Positions 42,250 through 51,204 of a stretch of 64,000 bases of DNA are shown piece after piece (positions within the stretch are counted from its first letter, which is position 1; every line of letters starts with the position of its first letter). The DNA is from CF-161 sp035638495 (lineage in GTDB: Bacteria > Chloroflexota > Dormibacteria > Dormibacterales > Dormibacteraceae), in contig DASQZW010000215.1 of the NCBI GenBank assembly GCA_035638495.1, positions 65,528 to 129,527 of the forward strand, read 5' to 3'. The position numbers and the translations under genes are program-made. The notes beneath the pieces are model-generated. The model was given only the letters and a program-made list of their open reading frames with translations. It was not told the origin of the DNA and ran no database searches.

Positions 42250-42606
42250 ATGCGAGCTGTTCTCCGGCGCGACCTGACGAACGCGATCAGGACGCGGGAC
42301 GCTGTCGCCGCCTCCGCGCTGCGTGCGGCGCTGGCGGCGATCGAGAACGCGGAGGCGGTCGCGGCGCCCGAGACCCGGATCTCGGGTACGGGCCCGTCTC
42401 CGGTCGCTGGCGCGCTCGTCGGGCTGGGCGCCGCCGAGGTGCCGCGACGGGAGCTCACCGAGGCCGAGGTGGAGGAGATCGTCCGCGGAGAGGTCGCGGA
42501 CCTCCTGGCGGCCGCCGGCGAGTACGCGCACCGCGGTCAGCACGCGCGCGCCGAACAGCTTCGCGCGGAAGCGGCCGTCCTCAGCCGCTACCTGGCGTCC
42601 GGCTGA
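42250..42606 (+). CDS. YqeY/GatB-domain-like small protein
   Basis: 118 residues: RRDLTNAIRTRDAVAASALRAALAAIENAEAV, then LTEAEVEEIVRGEVADLLAAAGEYAHRGQHARAEQLRAEAAVLSRYLAS, the helical bundle of YqeY proteins related to the tail domain of GatB. In YqeY the C-terminal segment is usually longer; here the protein ends early. Possible role in tRNA-dependent amidation or translation is not demonstrated. It has its own start 52 bases after the permease stop. Confidence 0.75.
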   Translation: MRAVLRRDLTNAIRTRDAVAASALRAALAAIENAEAVAAPETRISGTGPSPVAGALVGLGAAEVPRRELTEAEVEEIVRGEVADLLAAAGEYAHRGQHARAEQLRAEAAVLSRYLASG

Positions 42607-42675
42607 CCGGTCCGAGCGTGACGGGCTCGGAACCGGCGCTTCGTCCTCATTTGGGCCGGGTCGGGCGGCCGCTCG

Positions 42676-42984
42676 TCACCGAGGGGGATGGCTGAGCCGG
42701 ACGCACGCGGTGTCGTACTGGGCGACGGACGCGGTGCTGTTCGAGTGGGCCAGCGACGCGGTTCCGGGATTGCCCGCGTAGACGACGCCGGCCTGACCGG
42801 CGCCGTTGAACGGCGAACCGGGAGCCGAGGCGGACCCGCCCGGGGTCACGGGGTTGTCCGGGCCGCAGGTGTTGGCTGGCGCTCCAGGCTGGCCTGTGGT
42901 CGGGCTCTCGATGGCCAGAGCGGTGGTCACCGAGGTGATCATCAGCGCCGCCAGGCAGAGCATCAGCAGCATGAACTTGCGCAT
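42676..42984 (-). CDS. Small secreted protein, unknown function
   Basis: 102 residues from ATG 42984 with SD GGAGAGAG. Signal peptide (FMLLMLCLAALMITSVTTALA) is followed by a short exported domain: TCGPDNPVTPGGSASAPGSPFNGAGQAGVVYAGNPGTASLAHSNSTASVAQYDTACVRL. The V-Y-A-G-N-P-G-T-x-S-x-x-H-S-N-S and Q-Y-D-x-A-C pattern is a recurrent small exported family in actinobacteria and relatives. Two Cys probably form a disulfide. Function unknown. Confidence 0.75.
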   Translation of the reverse strand: MRKFMLLMLCLAALMITSVTTALAIESPTTGQPGAPANTCGPDNPVTPGGSASAPGSPFNGAGQAGVVYAGNPGTASLAHSNSTASVAQYDTACVRLSHPPR

Positions 42985-43216
42985 CGTGCTCTCTCCAGAG
43001 ACGAGGCCGGCAGCGCGTGCGCTGCCGCTTGTGGGGGATGCCCCGCAGCCTAGACCTGCCGTCCGAGCATTGCCAGCCTTGATCTCGGAGTAGGCCGCGG
43101 CGATGAAGCGCTCGAGTCCCAGATCGGACAGTGACCTGGCCGGCACGCAGGCCGTACGGTGCTTACCTACCGCCGCCAGCCAACTGGTGAACAACGGCGA
43201 GAGGAGGCAGATTCGG

Positions 43217-44095
43217 ATGAGCGCGACGGAGAACGGGGACCTGGAGCTGGTCACGGCGGCGGACCTGGCGCTGGAGCGGTTCGAAGCGGCGCTGGACACC
43301 TACCGGCAGGCCCTGGAGAAGGCGCCCGCCGAGGCATTGGGGCAGCGACGACCCGGCGAGGAATACACGCTTGCCGGCCTCGCGTACCACGTCAACGCCG
43401 TGCTGGACCACATTCGGGCGACAGCCCGAGCGATGCTGGATGCCGGTCTTCGCGAGACGAGCGCGCCGGATTCCTCGAACCTGTTCGAGGTAGCGAACGC
43501 GAAGGCAGGCGCCACGCCAACCGAACCCGAGCGGGACGCGGCGTTGGCCGAGACGGTCGAGCTGCACACGGCGATCCGCGGCCTGCTGACAGGGGTTGGC
43601 CCCACGGACTGGGGCCGCACGGTGCCGGTCCGGTTCGGGCCGGGCGACCCGCACCCGACGCGGCTGCTGGACGTCCTGGGCTGGCTGACGGACCACTACG
43701 CCGAGCACACGGCACAGGTGACGTCGTTGCTCGCCGACTGGCGGACGCTGGCTGTCCACGAGGAGATCGACCGTGCCCTCGCGGCTCGGGACGTGGACGC
43801 GTTCCTGGCCTGCATGTCGGAGGACAGCGTTTTCGAGAACACGACGCCCGCCCCGGATGGGGAGCGCCTGGTCGGCCTGCCGGCAGTTGGCGCGTTCTTC
43901 AAGCAGTTCTTCGTCTCGACCCCGAGCGCCCGCTTCACGACCGAGGAAGCGTTCGCGGCCGGCGACCGGGCGGTGGTCCGCTGGAGGTTCGATTGGGACG
44001 AGGGACCCGACAACCGCGGCCACGTCCGCGGCGTGGACATCCTCCGGGTCACGAACGGTCGTGTGGCGGAGATGCGGTCATACGTGAAGGGCTGA
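43217..44095 (+). CDS. DinB-like domain fused to SnoaL/NTF2-like domain
   Basis: 292 residues; ATG 43217 follows GAGGAGG. N-terminal 1-170 is a DinB_2 four-helix bundle (ALDTYRQALEKAPAEALGQRRPGEEYTLAGLAYHVNAVLDHI, then TRLLDVLGWLTDHYAEHTAQV with the metal-binding His residues). C-terminal 178-292 is a SnoaL-type cone (IDRALAARDVDAFLACMSEDSVFE, VRGVDILRVTNGRVAEMRSYV). DinB proteins are often thiol-dependent metalloenzymes; SnoaL folds bind small hydrophobic molecules. The fusion suggests one detoxification or isomerisation step. The substrate is unknown. Confidence 0.8.
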   Translation: MSATENGDLELVTAADLALERFEAALDTYRQALEKAPAEALGQRRPGEEYTLAGLAYHVNAVLDHIRATARAMLDAGLRETSAPDSSNLFEVANAKAGATPTEPERDAALAETVELHTAIRGLLTGVGPTDWGRTVPVRFGPGDPHPTRLLDVLGWLTDHYAEHTAQVTSLLADWRTLAVHEEIDRALAARDVDAFLACMSEDSVFENTTPAPDGERLVGLPAVGAFFKQFFVSTPSARFTTEEAFAAGDRAVVRWRFDWDEGPDNRGHVRGVDILRVTNGRVAEMRSYVKG

Positions 44096-44162
44096 CGGGC
44101 TGCACTTGGCTGGTCGGCGGTCGGCGGCCGGGGGCGGGCACGGTCGCCGTTCCTGGTCGCGG

Positions 44163-45203
44163 TCAGTCGAGGACCGCTTCGATCAGGTGCGTTCCCCATC
44201 GCGTCGGTGGCAGGTAGACCACCTCGGTCAGCCGAAGCCCGGCGCGGGCGAGCAGGTCCCGGTACTCGGCCTGTGTCCGCTCGCGGCCGCCCGTCGTCAC
44301 CATCATGAGCATGTCGTGGACCTTGCTCGAGTCGGGGGTGTCTCCAGGCGCAATGATGGCCTCCAGGATCAGCAGCCGGCCGCCCGGCCGGATGACGGCT
44401 GCCGCATTGCGAAGGATGTCCGCGGCGGCCTGGTCGTCCCAGTCGTGGACGATGTGAGACAGGATCGCGACGTCGGCCTCCACCGCCGGCAGCGATGTCA
44501 GGATATCGGCCTCCAGCACTTCGCACCGGTCCGCGAGGCCGCGTTCGGCCAGCGTCGCCCGTGCCTCGCTCACGACCGCGCCGCGCTCGACGAGCACACC
44601 GGTGAGGTGACAGTGGCCTTCGAGGATGGCCACCATCAGCTCTCCCAGCCCGCCGCCGACGTCCAGCACGGTTTTGGCACGCGACCAGTCATAGGTCCGT
44701 GCCACCAGGTCGGCCTCGCCTTCGTGGGAGGCGGCGACCGCCCTGCTGAAGATGGCACTCACCTCGGGGCGGCTGTCGAGGTAGTCCCAGACGTCGACGC
44801 CGAACGCCAGTTCCAGGCCGGACCTGCCCGTCCCGATCACGCCTGGCATTTCCAGGAACGCCCGCCACACTCCGCCCGGGCGCAGCGCACTGCTGACCGG
44901 CGTGTTCGCGAAGGTTCGCTCCGCAACCTCCGTGAAGACACCGTGCGCGGCGAGCATCCGCAGCAGGCGGTACAGCGAGTCCGCGTCCGCCTCGACGCTC
45001 CGGGCGAGATCGTCGACGTGGCAGGCGCCGTCCTCGAGATGCGAGCTGATCCCGAGCTCACCGGCGAGGATGAAGCCGCGGGACACCACGAACGATCGCA
45101 CCATCTGTCCGTGCACAGCCAGCTGAGAGCGGCTCATCTGGTCGAGGTTCTGCCGAGCAGCCTGACTGCTGTCAGCGCTCGTGACTCCCACTTTTCCCGT
45201 CAT
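44163..45203 (-). CDS. O-methyltransferase (hydroxyneurosporene/caffeate-OMT type)
   Basis: 346 residues; ATG 45203 has GGGAGGC in front. The N-terminal winged-helix dimerisation domain (FILAGELGISSHLEDGACHVDDLARSVEADADSLYRLLRMLAAHGVF) is followed by a SAM domain with VLDVGGGLGELMVAIL, ADILTSLPAVEADVAILSHIVHDWDD (catalytic His of the OMT family) and AAVIRPGGRLLILEAII. Usual substrates are phenolic or polyketide hydroxyls. It lies 105 bases downstream of the LAL regulator on the same strand, which may control it. No biosynthetic genes surround it. Confidence 0.85.
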   Translation of the reverse strand: MTGKVGVTSADSSQAARQNLDQMSRSQLAVHGQMVRSFVVSRGFILAGELGISSHLEDGACHVDDLARSVEADADSLYRLLRMLAAHGVFTEVAERTFANTPVSSALRPGGVWRAFLEMPGVIGTGRSGLELAFGVDVWDYLDSRPEVSAIFSRAVAASHEGEADLVARTYDWSRAKTVLDVGGGLGELMVAILEGHCHLTGVLVERGAVVSEARATLAERGLADRCEVLEADILTSLPAVEADVAILSHIVHDWDDQAAADILRNAAAVIRPGGRLLILEAIIAPGDTPDSSKVHDMLMMVTTGGRERTQAEYRDLLARAGLRLTEVVYLPPTRWGTHLIEAVLD

Positions 45204-45308
45204 GTCGGATGCCTCCCGGGGGGCCATCGCCCCGGCCGGATCGTAGGACGGGCGGGCGGGAACCCGAATCCGGGGTTTCCCCACGTTTGCAGGTGTGCGG
45301 CGGCCGAC

Positions 45309-48083
45309 CTACTTCTGCCCTTCGCTCGCCATCACGGCGCCCAGTTCGGCACGGGACGCGATCCCGAGCTTGCCGTATGCGCGCGCGAGATTGGCCTCGA
45401 CGGTCTTCGCGCTCATGAAGAGCGCGGCGGCGATCTGACGGTTCGTCCGGCCCGTCGCCGCAAGCTCGGCGACCCGGCGCTCGCACTCGGTCAGCTCGTG
45501 GTTGGACCGACGCAGGCCGAGTCGACGCATTTCCTCGTGCGCGCGAGCCGCGAACAGGGCGGCACCCATGCGCTGGAACTCGGAAAGGGCCTGCTGGAGC
45601 GACGCCTTCGCCCGCGCGCGCTGGCGGGCCCGACGCTCCACGATGCCCTTTGCCAGAAGCGTGCGGGCCTGCTCGAAGGGCATCGGGACTCGCGCGTGTT
45701 CGACCAGCGCCTGCTCGAAAGCGCTCCTCGCGCCGTCGACGTCACCCCGTGTCGCGAGCAGCAGGCCGCGGCAGCGCGCGCCGGTGGCCAATGCCGATGC
45801 TCGATCGAGCTCCCGGCCGCGCCGCTCGAGCGCGTCGATCAGGTCGTGGGCGCGTTGCAGTTCGCCTCTGAAGATGAGGGATTCGACCGCGTCCGGGAGG
45901 AAGAACACCGTCACCGGTTCACCGATGCCGTACTGCTCGAGAAGCGTGGTCAGCGGCTCGCAGGCCTGCCAGGCGGCTGCCGGGTTGCCCAGCGAGAGCT
46001 CCAGCAGGGCGCGTGACGCGGCGACCCAGATCGCGGGCAGGCGATTGCCGAAGTGCTCCGCGGCCGACTCCGCATCGGCACAGGCTTGCCGCGTCTGCTC
46101 GATCTCGCCCCGATGGGCATGGATATAGGCCTGCTGAGCGCGCAGAAAGCCCTGTGTCGACTGGTTTCCGGACAGGGCCGCCTCTTCGACCCCCTCCCGG
46201 GCGAAACGCTCGGCGGCCGCAAAGTCGCCGCCGCGCGTCTCCAGCCAGCTGAGCCAGACGAGTGTGTACGCCTGGTCGCTCTCGTCTCCGCGCTGTCGCG
46301 CGTCCGTGCACACCCTGAGCAGACGCTCGCGGGCTTCGGCGTGCCGCCCGAGCCAGAGCATCACCTGCCCCACGGACCCGCTCGGGCGGCGCCACGGCGC
46401 GACCGCACGGTTGGTGTCCTCGAGCGCCAGTGACCGCTCCACCTTCGCGGAGTCGAACCCCCTGCCGCAGAGGAAGTCCAGGGCCAGGCAGGCGGACAGT
46501 GCCTCGGCGATGATGGGTCCGTCACCGGACGCCTCGGCGTACTCGAGCGCCCGGTACGTGTGCACCGCTGCCGCCGGGAAGTCCGACAGGTTCGAGTCCA
46601 CGAATGAGAGGCCCATCTCGCATGCATGGGCGGATCGCGGATCGTCGGCGAGCTCGAGGGCCGTGACGAACAGCCGTCTTGCCTCGAGGTAGTGCTCGTC
46701 CGCGCACGCGACTTCTCCGAGCAGGTACAGCGCCCGCCCGCGCGCCGATGGGGTGAGCGGCTCGGCCAGCAACGCCTCGAGGAGCGTGCGCGCTCGGGGC
46801 CGGTCGCCGGCGTGGACGTGATGCTCCGCGGCAGCGAGGGTACGGCGCGTTCCGTCGGAGGCCAGGTCGATCGGCGTCAGTCGGGCCGCGAGCTCCAGCA
46901 GGTCCCCGGCCGACTCCCAGGCGCCGCGCGCACGAGCGTGGGCGGCGGCCTGCTCGAGCGCGCCGGCGATCTCGCCGTCGGGGCCGGCGGCAGCCAGTGC
47001 CAGGTGACGTGCTCGTTCCTCGATATCGGTCACCAGCTGGGCCAGACGCAGGTGCGTCGAGCGGCGCTGGCTTCGCGGCGCCGACTCGTAGATCGCGGAC
47101 GCATAGAGCGGGTGCTGGAACCGGACGAGACCGCTGTCATCGATCCTGACCAGCTCGTCGACTTCGGCGGGGAGCAGCGCGCACTCGTCGACCTGCATCG
47201 TGGTGGGACGGGACAGGGCAGCGCATGCCAGCAGCGCGTCTCGGGTGTCAGGCGGCAGGCGTCCAACCCGGCTCGTGATCAGCTGACGCAGGTCGTCGGG
47301 GGCCGCCGTCCCCTGCAGGGGCCTGCGAGTTCCCAGTGACATCGCGCGGGCAACCTCGAGCGCGTGAAGCGGGTTGCCGGCGCACATCTGGTGGATTCGT
47401 GCGAGCGCCGGCCGGGAGAACTGGTGCTGCAGGCGGTCCCTCAGGAGCTGGTGCAGCGACGCCAGCGTCAGAGGACCGACGCGCACCTGGATCACGGCCT
47501 CGTGGGGCGCGATCGCCTCGACATGGACCGGGTCGGGCTCAGTGACCCGGCGCGTGAACAGACACCGAAGGGAGGTGCCGGCGAGCCTCCGCAGGGCGTA
47601 CCTGATCGCGTTCGCCGACGCCGGATCGAGCCACTGGACGTCGTCGATGGCCACCAGCACCGGGCCGGTCTCGGTCAGCGCCGCGAGCAGCGAGCGGAAG
47701 GCCGTGGACACGGCTCGTGGCTCGAGCTGTGACGGCCCCGGATCCTCGCGCAGCAGGGTGATCTCCAGCGCATGTCGCTGGGGATCGGGCAACGATGCGA
47801 CCGCATCCGCCGGGGCGGTGTCGACCAGGTCGGCGATCGCGGACAGCGCAAGCCCGGTCTCCATCTGCGCAGGACGGCAGGGAAGGGCTCGAATGCCCAG
47901 CGCGCTGGCGCGGCCGATCGTTTCGAGCCACAGGGTCGTCTTGCCGATCCCGGCCTCCCCCTCGAACAGGAGCGCGCGGAGGCCGGAGCCCGGTCCCTGC
48001 AGGAACGTGGCGGCTGCGGTGAGTTCGGGACCTCGCCCGATGATCGCAACATCGCCCGCATACGCTTCACGTTCGGTCGGCAC
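45309..48083 (-). CDS. LAL-type (large ATP-binding LuxR) transcriptional regulator
   Basis: 924 residues, GTG start. AAA/STAND NTPase N-terminus: Walker A EGEAGIGKTT (41-50), Walker B PVLVAIDDVQWLDPAS, sensor segment LRCLFTRR. Long TPR-like helical middle (about 380-850) and C-terminal LuxR HTH (LTECERRVAELAATGRTNRQIAAALFMSAKTVEANLARAYGKLGIASRAELGAVM). Such MalT-like proteins respond to an inducer through ATP-driven oligomerisation. Possible targets are the O-methyltransferase gene downstream and the divergent methyltransferase at 48302. The inducer is not predictable. Confidence 0.92.
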   Translation of the reverse strand: MPTEREAYAGDVAIIGRGPELTAAATFLQGPGSGLRALLFEGEAGIGKTTLWLETIGRASALGIRALPCRPAQMETGLALSAIADLVDTAPADAVASLPDPQRHALEITLLREDPGPSQLEPRAVSTAFRSLLAALTETGPVLVAIDDVQWLDPASANAIRYALRRLAGTSLRCLFTRRVTEPDPVHVEAIAPHEAVIQVRVGPLTLASLHQLLRDRLQHQFSRPALARIHQMCAGNPLHALEVARAMSLGTRRPLQGTAAPDDLRQLITSRVGRLPPDTRDALLACAALSRPTTMQVDECALLPAEVDELVRIDDSGLVRFQHPLYASAIYESAPRSQRRSTHLRLAQLVTDIEERARHLALAAAGPDGEIAGALEQAAAHARARGAWESAGDLLELAARLTPIDLASDGTRRTLAAAEHHVHAGDRPRARTLLEALLAEPLTPSARGRALYLLGEVACADEHYLEARRLFVTALELADDPRSAHACEMGLSFVDSNLSDFPAAAVHTYRALEYAEASGDGPIIAEALSACLALDFLCGRGFDSAKVERSLALEDTNRAVAPWRRPSGSVGQVMLWLGRHAEARERLLRVCTDARQRGDESDQAYTLVWLSWLETRGGDFAAAERFAREGVEEAALSGNQSTQGFLRAQQAYIHAHRGEIEQTRQACADAESAAEHFGNRLPAIWVAASRALLELSLGNPAAAWQACEPLTTLLEQYGIGEPVTVFFLPDAVESLIFRGELQRAHDLIDALERRGRELDRASALATGARCRGLLLATRGDVDGARSAFEQALVEHARVPMPFEQARTLLAKGIVERRARQRARAKASLQQALSEFQRMGAALFAARAHEEMRRLGLRRSNHELTECERRVAELAATGRTNRQIAAALFMSAKTVEANLARAYGKLGIASRAELGAVMASEGQK

Positions 48084-48301
48084 CGATTGCGATCATCGAG
48101 ATGACCACCAGACCTGTCAAATGCGCAGGTGCAATTGCAGACTGCCGGCCTGCAGCACCGCCTTCCGCGATTCCTGCGCGGTCAGCGATCGAGGTGATCC
48201 GGTCTCGAGGGCCCGTCGAAGGGGCGCGCGAGGAACTGCTCGATTCAGCGAACCTCCTGTGATCTGCCTGGCCGTCAGGCCGTCGTGTTCCAATTCGGGA
48301 C

Positions 48302-49123
48302 GTGGCGACCGTCGATCCCCTCAGCAGCTGGAGTACGGCGCTGGCGGCCTGGGCGATCCCCGAGCACATCCTGCGGGCGGCTCCCGAGTCGCCGTGGCTC
48401 CTCCCGAAGGAGCTGTTCGCCCGGCGGGCGGACGTGCAGGTCGACCGGCCGTCGGGCGTCGCCCTCGAGCGGGCGGCGGAGGCGCTGCCCGCGGGGGGCA
48501 CCGTCCTCGACGTCGGCGCCGGCGCCGGCGCCGCCTCACTGCCCCTGAGAGCTGCAGGCACCCTGATCGCCGTCGACGAGAATCCGGCGCTGCTCGGTGA
48601 GCTGCGGTCACGCGCGACCAGGTCCGGCCTCGAGACCACGGCGATCGTCGGCCGCTGGCCCGACGTCGCGGCACAGGTCCCCAGCGCCGATGTCGTCGTC
48701 TGCGGCCACGTGCTCTACAACGTGCCGGACATCGGCCCGTTCGTCAGGGCCCTCGACGCGCACGCCCGCCGGCGCGTGGTGGTGGAGTTGACCGCGCGTC
48801 ACCCGCTCAGCGGCCTCAACCCGCTGTGGCGCCTCTTCCACGGCATCGATCGGCCGGATCGCCCGACCTGGGAGGACGCAGCGGCCGCGATTCGCGCACT
48901 GGGGATCGAGCCGCAGGTGCAGGTCTACCGGCGCCCCGCGGCGGCGGCCGTGATGAGCAGCTTCGAGAGCCTCGTCAGGCTGACGCGGATTCGCCTCTGT
49001 CTGGCGCCGGAGCGATATCCGGAAGTCGCGGCGGCTCTGGTCGAGCGAGGTGCGGACCGGACGAACCCGGCGACCTGGGCCTCGAACGACCCCGATCTGG
49101 TGGCGCTCTGGTGGGACGCGTGA
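48302..49123 (+). CDS. Class I SAM-dependent methyltransferase
   Basis: 273 residues, GTG start without SD. Motif I VLDVGAGAGAASLPLRAAGTLIAVDEN, then IVGRWPDVAAQVPSADVVVCGHVLYNVPDIGPFVRALDAHARRRVVVELTARHP, and a C-terminal region with WRLFHGIDRPDRPTWEDAAAAIRALGI. These features are shared by a family of small actinobacterial methyltransferases of unknown substrate. Divergent from the LAL regulator. Confidence 0.82.
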   Translation: MATVDPLSSWSTALAAWAIPEHILRAAPESPWLLPKELFARRADVQVDRPSGVALERAAEALPAGGTVLDVGAGAGAASLPLRAAGTLIAVDENPALLGELRSRATRSGLETTAIVGRWPDVAAQVPSADVVVCGHVLYNVPDIGPFVRALDAHARRRVVVELTARHPLSGLNPLWRLFHGIDRPDRPTWEDAAAAIRALGIEPQVQVYRRPAAAAVMSSFESLVRLTRIRLCLAPERYPEVAAALVERGADRTNPATWASNDPDLVALWWDA

Positions 49124-49132
49124 CGACGGGCG

Positions 49133-49162
49133 GCCCGGCCACCCACCCGGGGGTGGCCGGGC
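49133..49162. terminator. Bidirectional hairpin terminator
   Basis: GCCCGGCCACCC (49133-49144) and its exact complement (49151-49162), a 12-bp stem with a 6-base loop, between two convergent genes, 10 and 16 bases from their stops. No T-tract on either side. Confidence 0.7.
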
Positions 49163-49177
49163 TCCCGAAGCAAGCTC

Positions 49178-51043
49178 CTACTGGCCGAGCACCAGACGCT
49201 CGGTCGACCCGTTGGAGCCGGGGTTGAAGAACTCGATGAAACGGGTCCCCGAGGCCGCGGGCGGGGAGATCGCGGCCGGGTCCATCGGCCAGGTGCCCCC
49301 GAGCCCGCTCCAGGACCAGGTCGACCCGTCGAAGTTGTCGCGCCAGATCGAGCCGTCGGTTGCGAGGACGAACACCTGGAGCAGGTTCGTCCCCGTGGAT
49401 GCCGCGGAGGTGCCGCTGCCGAGGAGGCCGCCCAACGGCTCCCAGGCGGCCCAGGACGTGCCGTTGAAGGACCGGTGCCACAGGGCGAAGTCGCCGCCGC
49501 GGACGAACACGTCGACGCGGTTGGTCGTGAAGGAGACGGCGCTGGGATCGGCGGTGACCACGCCGCCCAGCGGCTCCCAGGCCTGCCACGACGTGCCGTC
49601 CCACGCACGGTGCCAGAGCCCTCCGTCGTGGCCGACCGCCACGACGTCGAGCCGGTTCGAGGCCCAGGAGGCCGCGGCGGGAGTCGAGTAGATGAGGCCG
49701 CCGAGCGACTCCCAGGCGCCCCACCCCGTCGTGGAGTTCCACGGTCGGTGCCACAGGGCCGAGTCCCCGCCGCGCACGAAGACGTCCAGGAAGCCGGAGC
49801 CTCTTGACACGGCGGCCGGGCCGGCCAGGAGGACTCCGCCCAGGGCGGTCCAGGCGGACCAGGGACCGCCCGCCGAGCTGCGCGTCCACAGCGAGTTGTC
49901 CAGGGCCCGGACGAAGACGTCGCGGTGAGCGGCGTCCTGCGCCGCGATCGCGGCGTGCGCATTGGTCAGGCCGCCGACCTCCTCCAGGGCGCAGGTCGCC
50001 CCCTCGTCGCTGTAGAGCGGCTGCACGGCGAAGAAGTCGGTGGCGAACGTGATATCGCGCTCAGGCCAGATGTGCAGGCGCGAGCACTTGTCACCGTTTT
50101 CGAACCCGGCGGCATCGATCCAGCCGAAGGTTGTGTTGCCGACCTGGTCCAGGACGCCGGGAAGAGGATCCGTGATCACTTCCGCAACCTCATGGCCGCT
50201 CGAGATCGACAGGCCGTCGAAGTGGCCGTGCCCGAACGTGTCGTTGGTGGCGTTCACCTCGTTCGTGTGGCACCCCGTGCCGGCGTCAGGCGACCAGGGC
50301 TGATACGCGAAGACCGTGGTCGTGGTGAAAAAGTGGAAGGCGCAGAACGAGCCGGGACCGATGGAGGGGTCACTGAACGTCGACTTTCCGGGCGGCGAAA
50401 CGACGATGACCGTAGAGTTGAAGTCACCCGCCGGGATGAGAAAGTGCGTGCGGGCAGCGTCGGCCTCGGCATCGATTTGCGTGAGGTTGGGATGCGTGAT
50501 CGCCACCGCGTTGCCGTCGTTCCAGGTCTGGACCGGTACGACCGGCACACCCGCGTGGGTGTTGCCTCCGCAGCTGGTGATCGTCGCGTTGGGCGGCATC
50601 GCGACTCTGTCCGCCTCGCAGTACTGCATCGGGCTGCTGAGCCACGCGCTGCCGGCGATCTCGTTGAGGAAGGCCGTGAGGTAGTTCGCGCCCTGGGACC
50701 CGGTGAAGCCGGCGGCGTCGGTGTCCGCGTTGAAGTCCGAGCCCCAGAAGTCCACGAACAGCTTCGGAGAGTCCTGGATGGGACCGAAGTGGTACGTGAG
50801 CTGGCCGTTGCCGGCCGGCGCGTCGGGCATGACCCGCTGCCCCGACGGCGCGCCCGCCGAGGGCCCGGCCGTCGAGCCGGCGGGCCGCATCAGGTGCACC
50901 GAGGCTGCGGTGGGCTTCCAGGGCCCGTGACCCAGCGAAGGCGGTGACGGCGGTGACGCCGCTCGGGCCGGCACCGAGGCCAGGCCCGTGGCAAGGACGG
51001 CGGCACCGGCAACCAGCAGTCGCCGAAAGAATCCGTTCGACAT
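49178..51043 (-). CDS. Secreted Exordium-like protein with PLL-type beta-propeller
   Basis: 621 residues; ATG 51043 has GGAAGGAGGAG. Signal peptide 1-28 (LLVAGAAVLATGLASVPARA). Exordium-like domain about 80-355: YHFGPIQDSPKLFVDFWGSDF, GANYLTAFLNEIAGSAWLSSPMQYC, and the core SSGHEVAEVITDPLPG (HEVAE 284-288) with GWIDAAGFENGDKCS. From 357 on, six repeats of about 45 residues (L-D-V-F-V-R-G-G-D-x-A-L-W-H-R-x-W-N/D-G-x-x-W-x-x-W-E-x-L-G-G) form a PLL/DUF346 lectin-like propeller. Probably binds glycans outside the cell; catalytic activity of the first domain is unproven. The same propeller is found in the adjacent GH18 gene. Confidence 0.8.
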   Translation of the reverse strand: MSNGFFRRLLVAGAAVLATGLASVPARAASPPSPPSLGHGPWKPTAASVHLMRPAGSTAGPSAGAPSGQRVMPDAPAGNGQLTYHFGPIQDSPKLFVDFWGSDFNADTDAAGFTGSQGANYLTAFLNEIAGSAWLSSPMQYCEADRVAMPPNATITSCGGNTHAGVPVVPVQTWNDGNAVAITHPNLTQIDAEADAARTHFLIPAGDFNSTVIVVSPPGKSTFSDPSIGPGSFCAFHFFTTTTVFAYQPWSPDAGTGCHTNEVNATNDTFGHGHFDGLSISSGHEVAEVITDPLPGVLDQVGNTTFGWIDAAGFENGDKCSRLHIWPERDITFATDFFAVQPLYSDEGATCALEEVGGLTNAHAAIAAQDAAHRDVFVRALDNSLWTRSSAGGPWSAWTALGGVLLAGPAAVSRGSGFLDVFVRGGDSALWHRPWNSTTGWGAWESLGGLIYSTPAAASWASNRLDVVAVGHDGGLWHRAWDGTSWQAWEPLGGVVTADPSAVSFTTNRVDVFVRGGDFALWHRSFNGTSWAAWEPLGGLLGSGTSAASTGTNLLQVFVLATDGSIWRDNFDGSTWSWSGLGGTWPMDPAAISPPAASGTRFIEFFNPGSNGSTERLVLGQ

Positions 51044-51204
51044 CGCTCCTCCTTCCCCTCTGCCTCCCGTTTTGCCATCCCGGCAGAGCGCCAAGTGCCG
51101 CAATCCTAGAGCACCGGCACCGCGGACCGCATGGGCAGCTGTCCCGATCTGACGGGACAAGTTGACGCGACAATGACGCACCCGACCTGACCGGCGTCGC
51201 CCGA

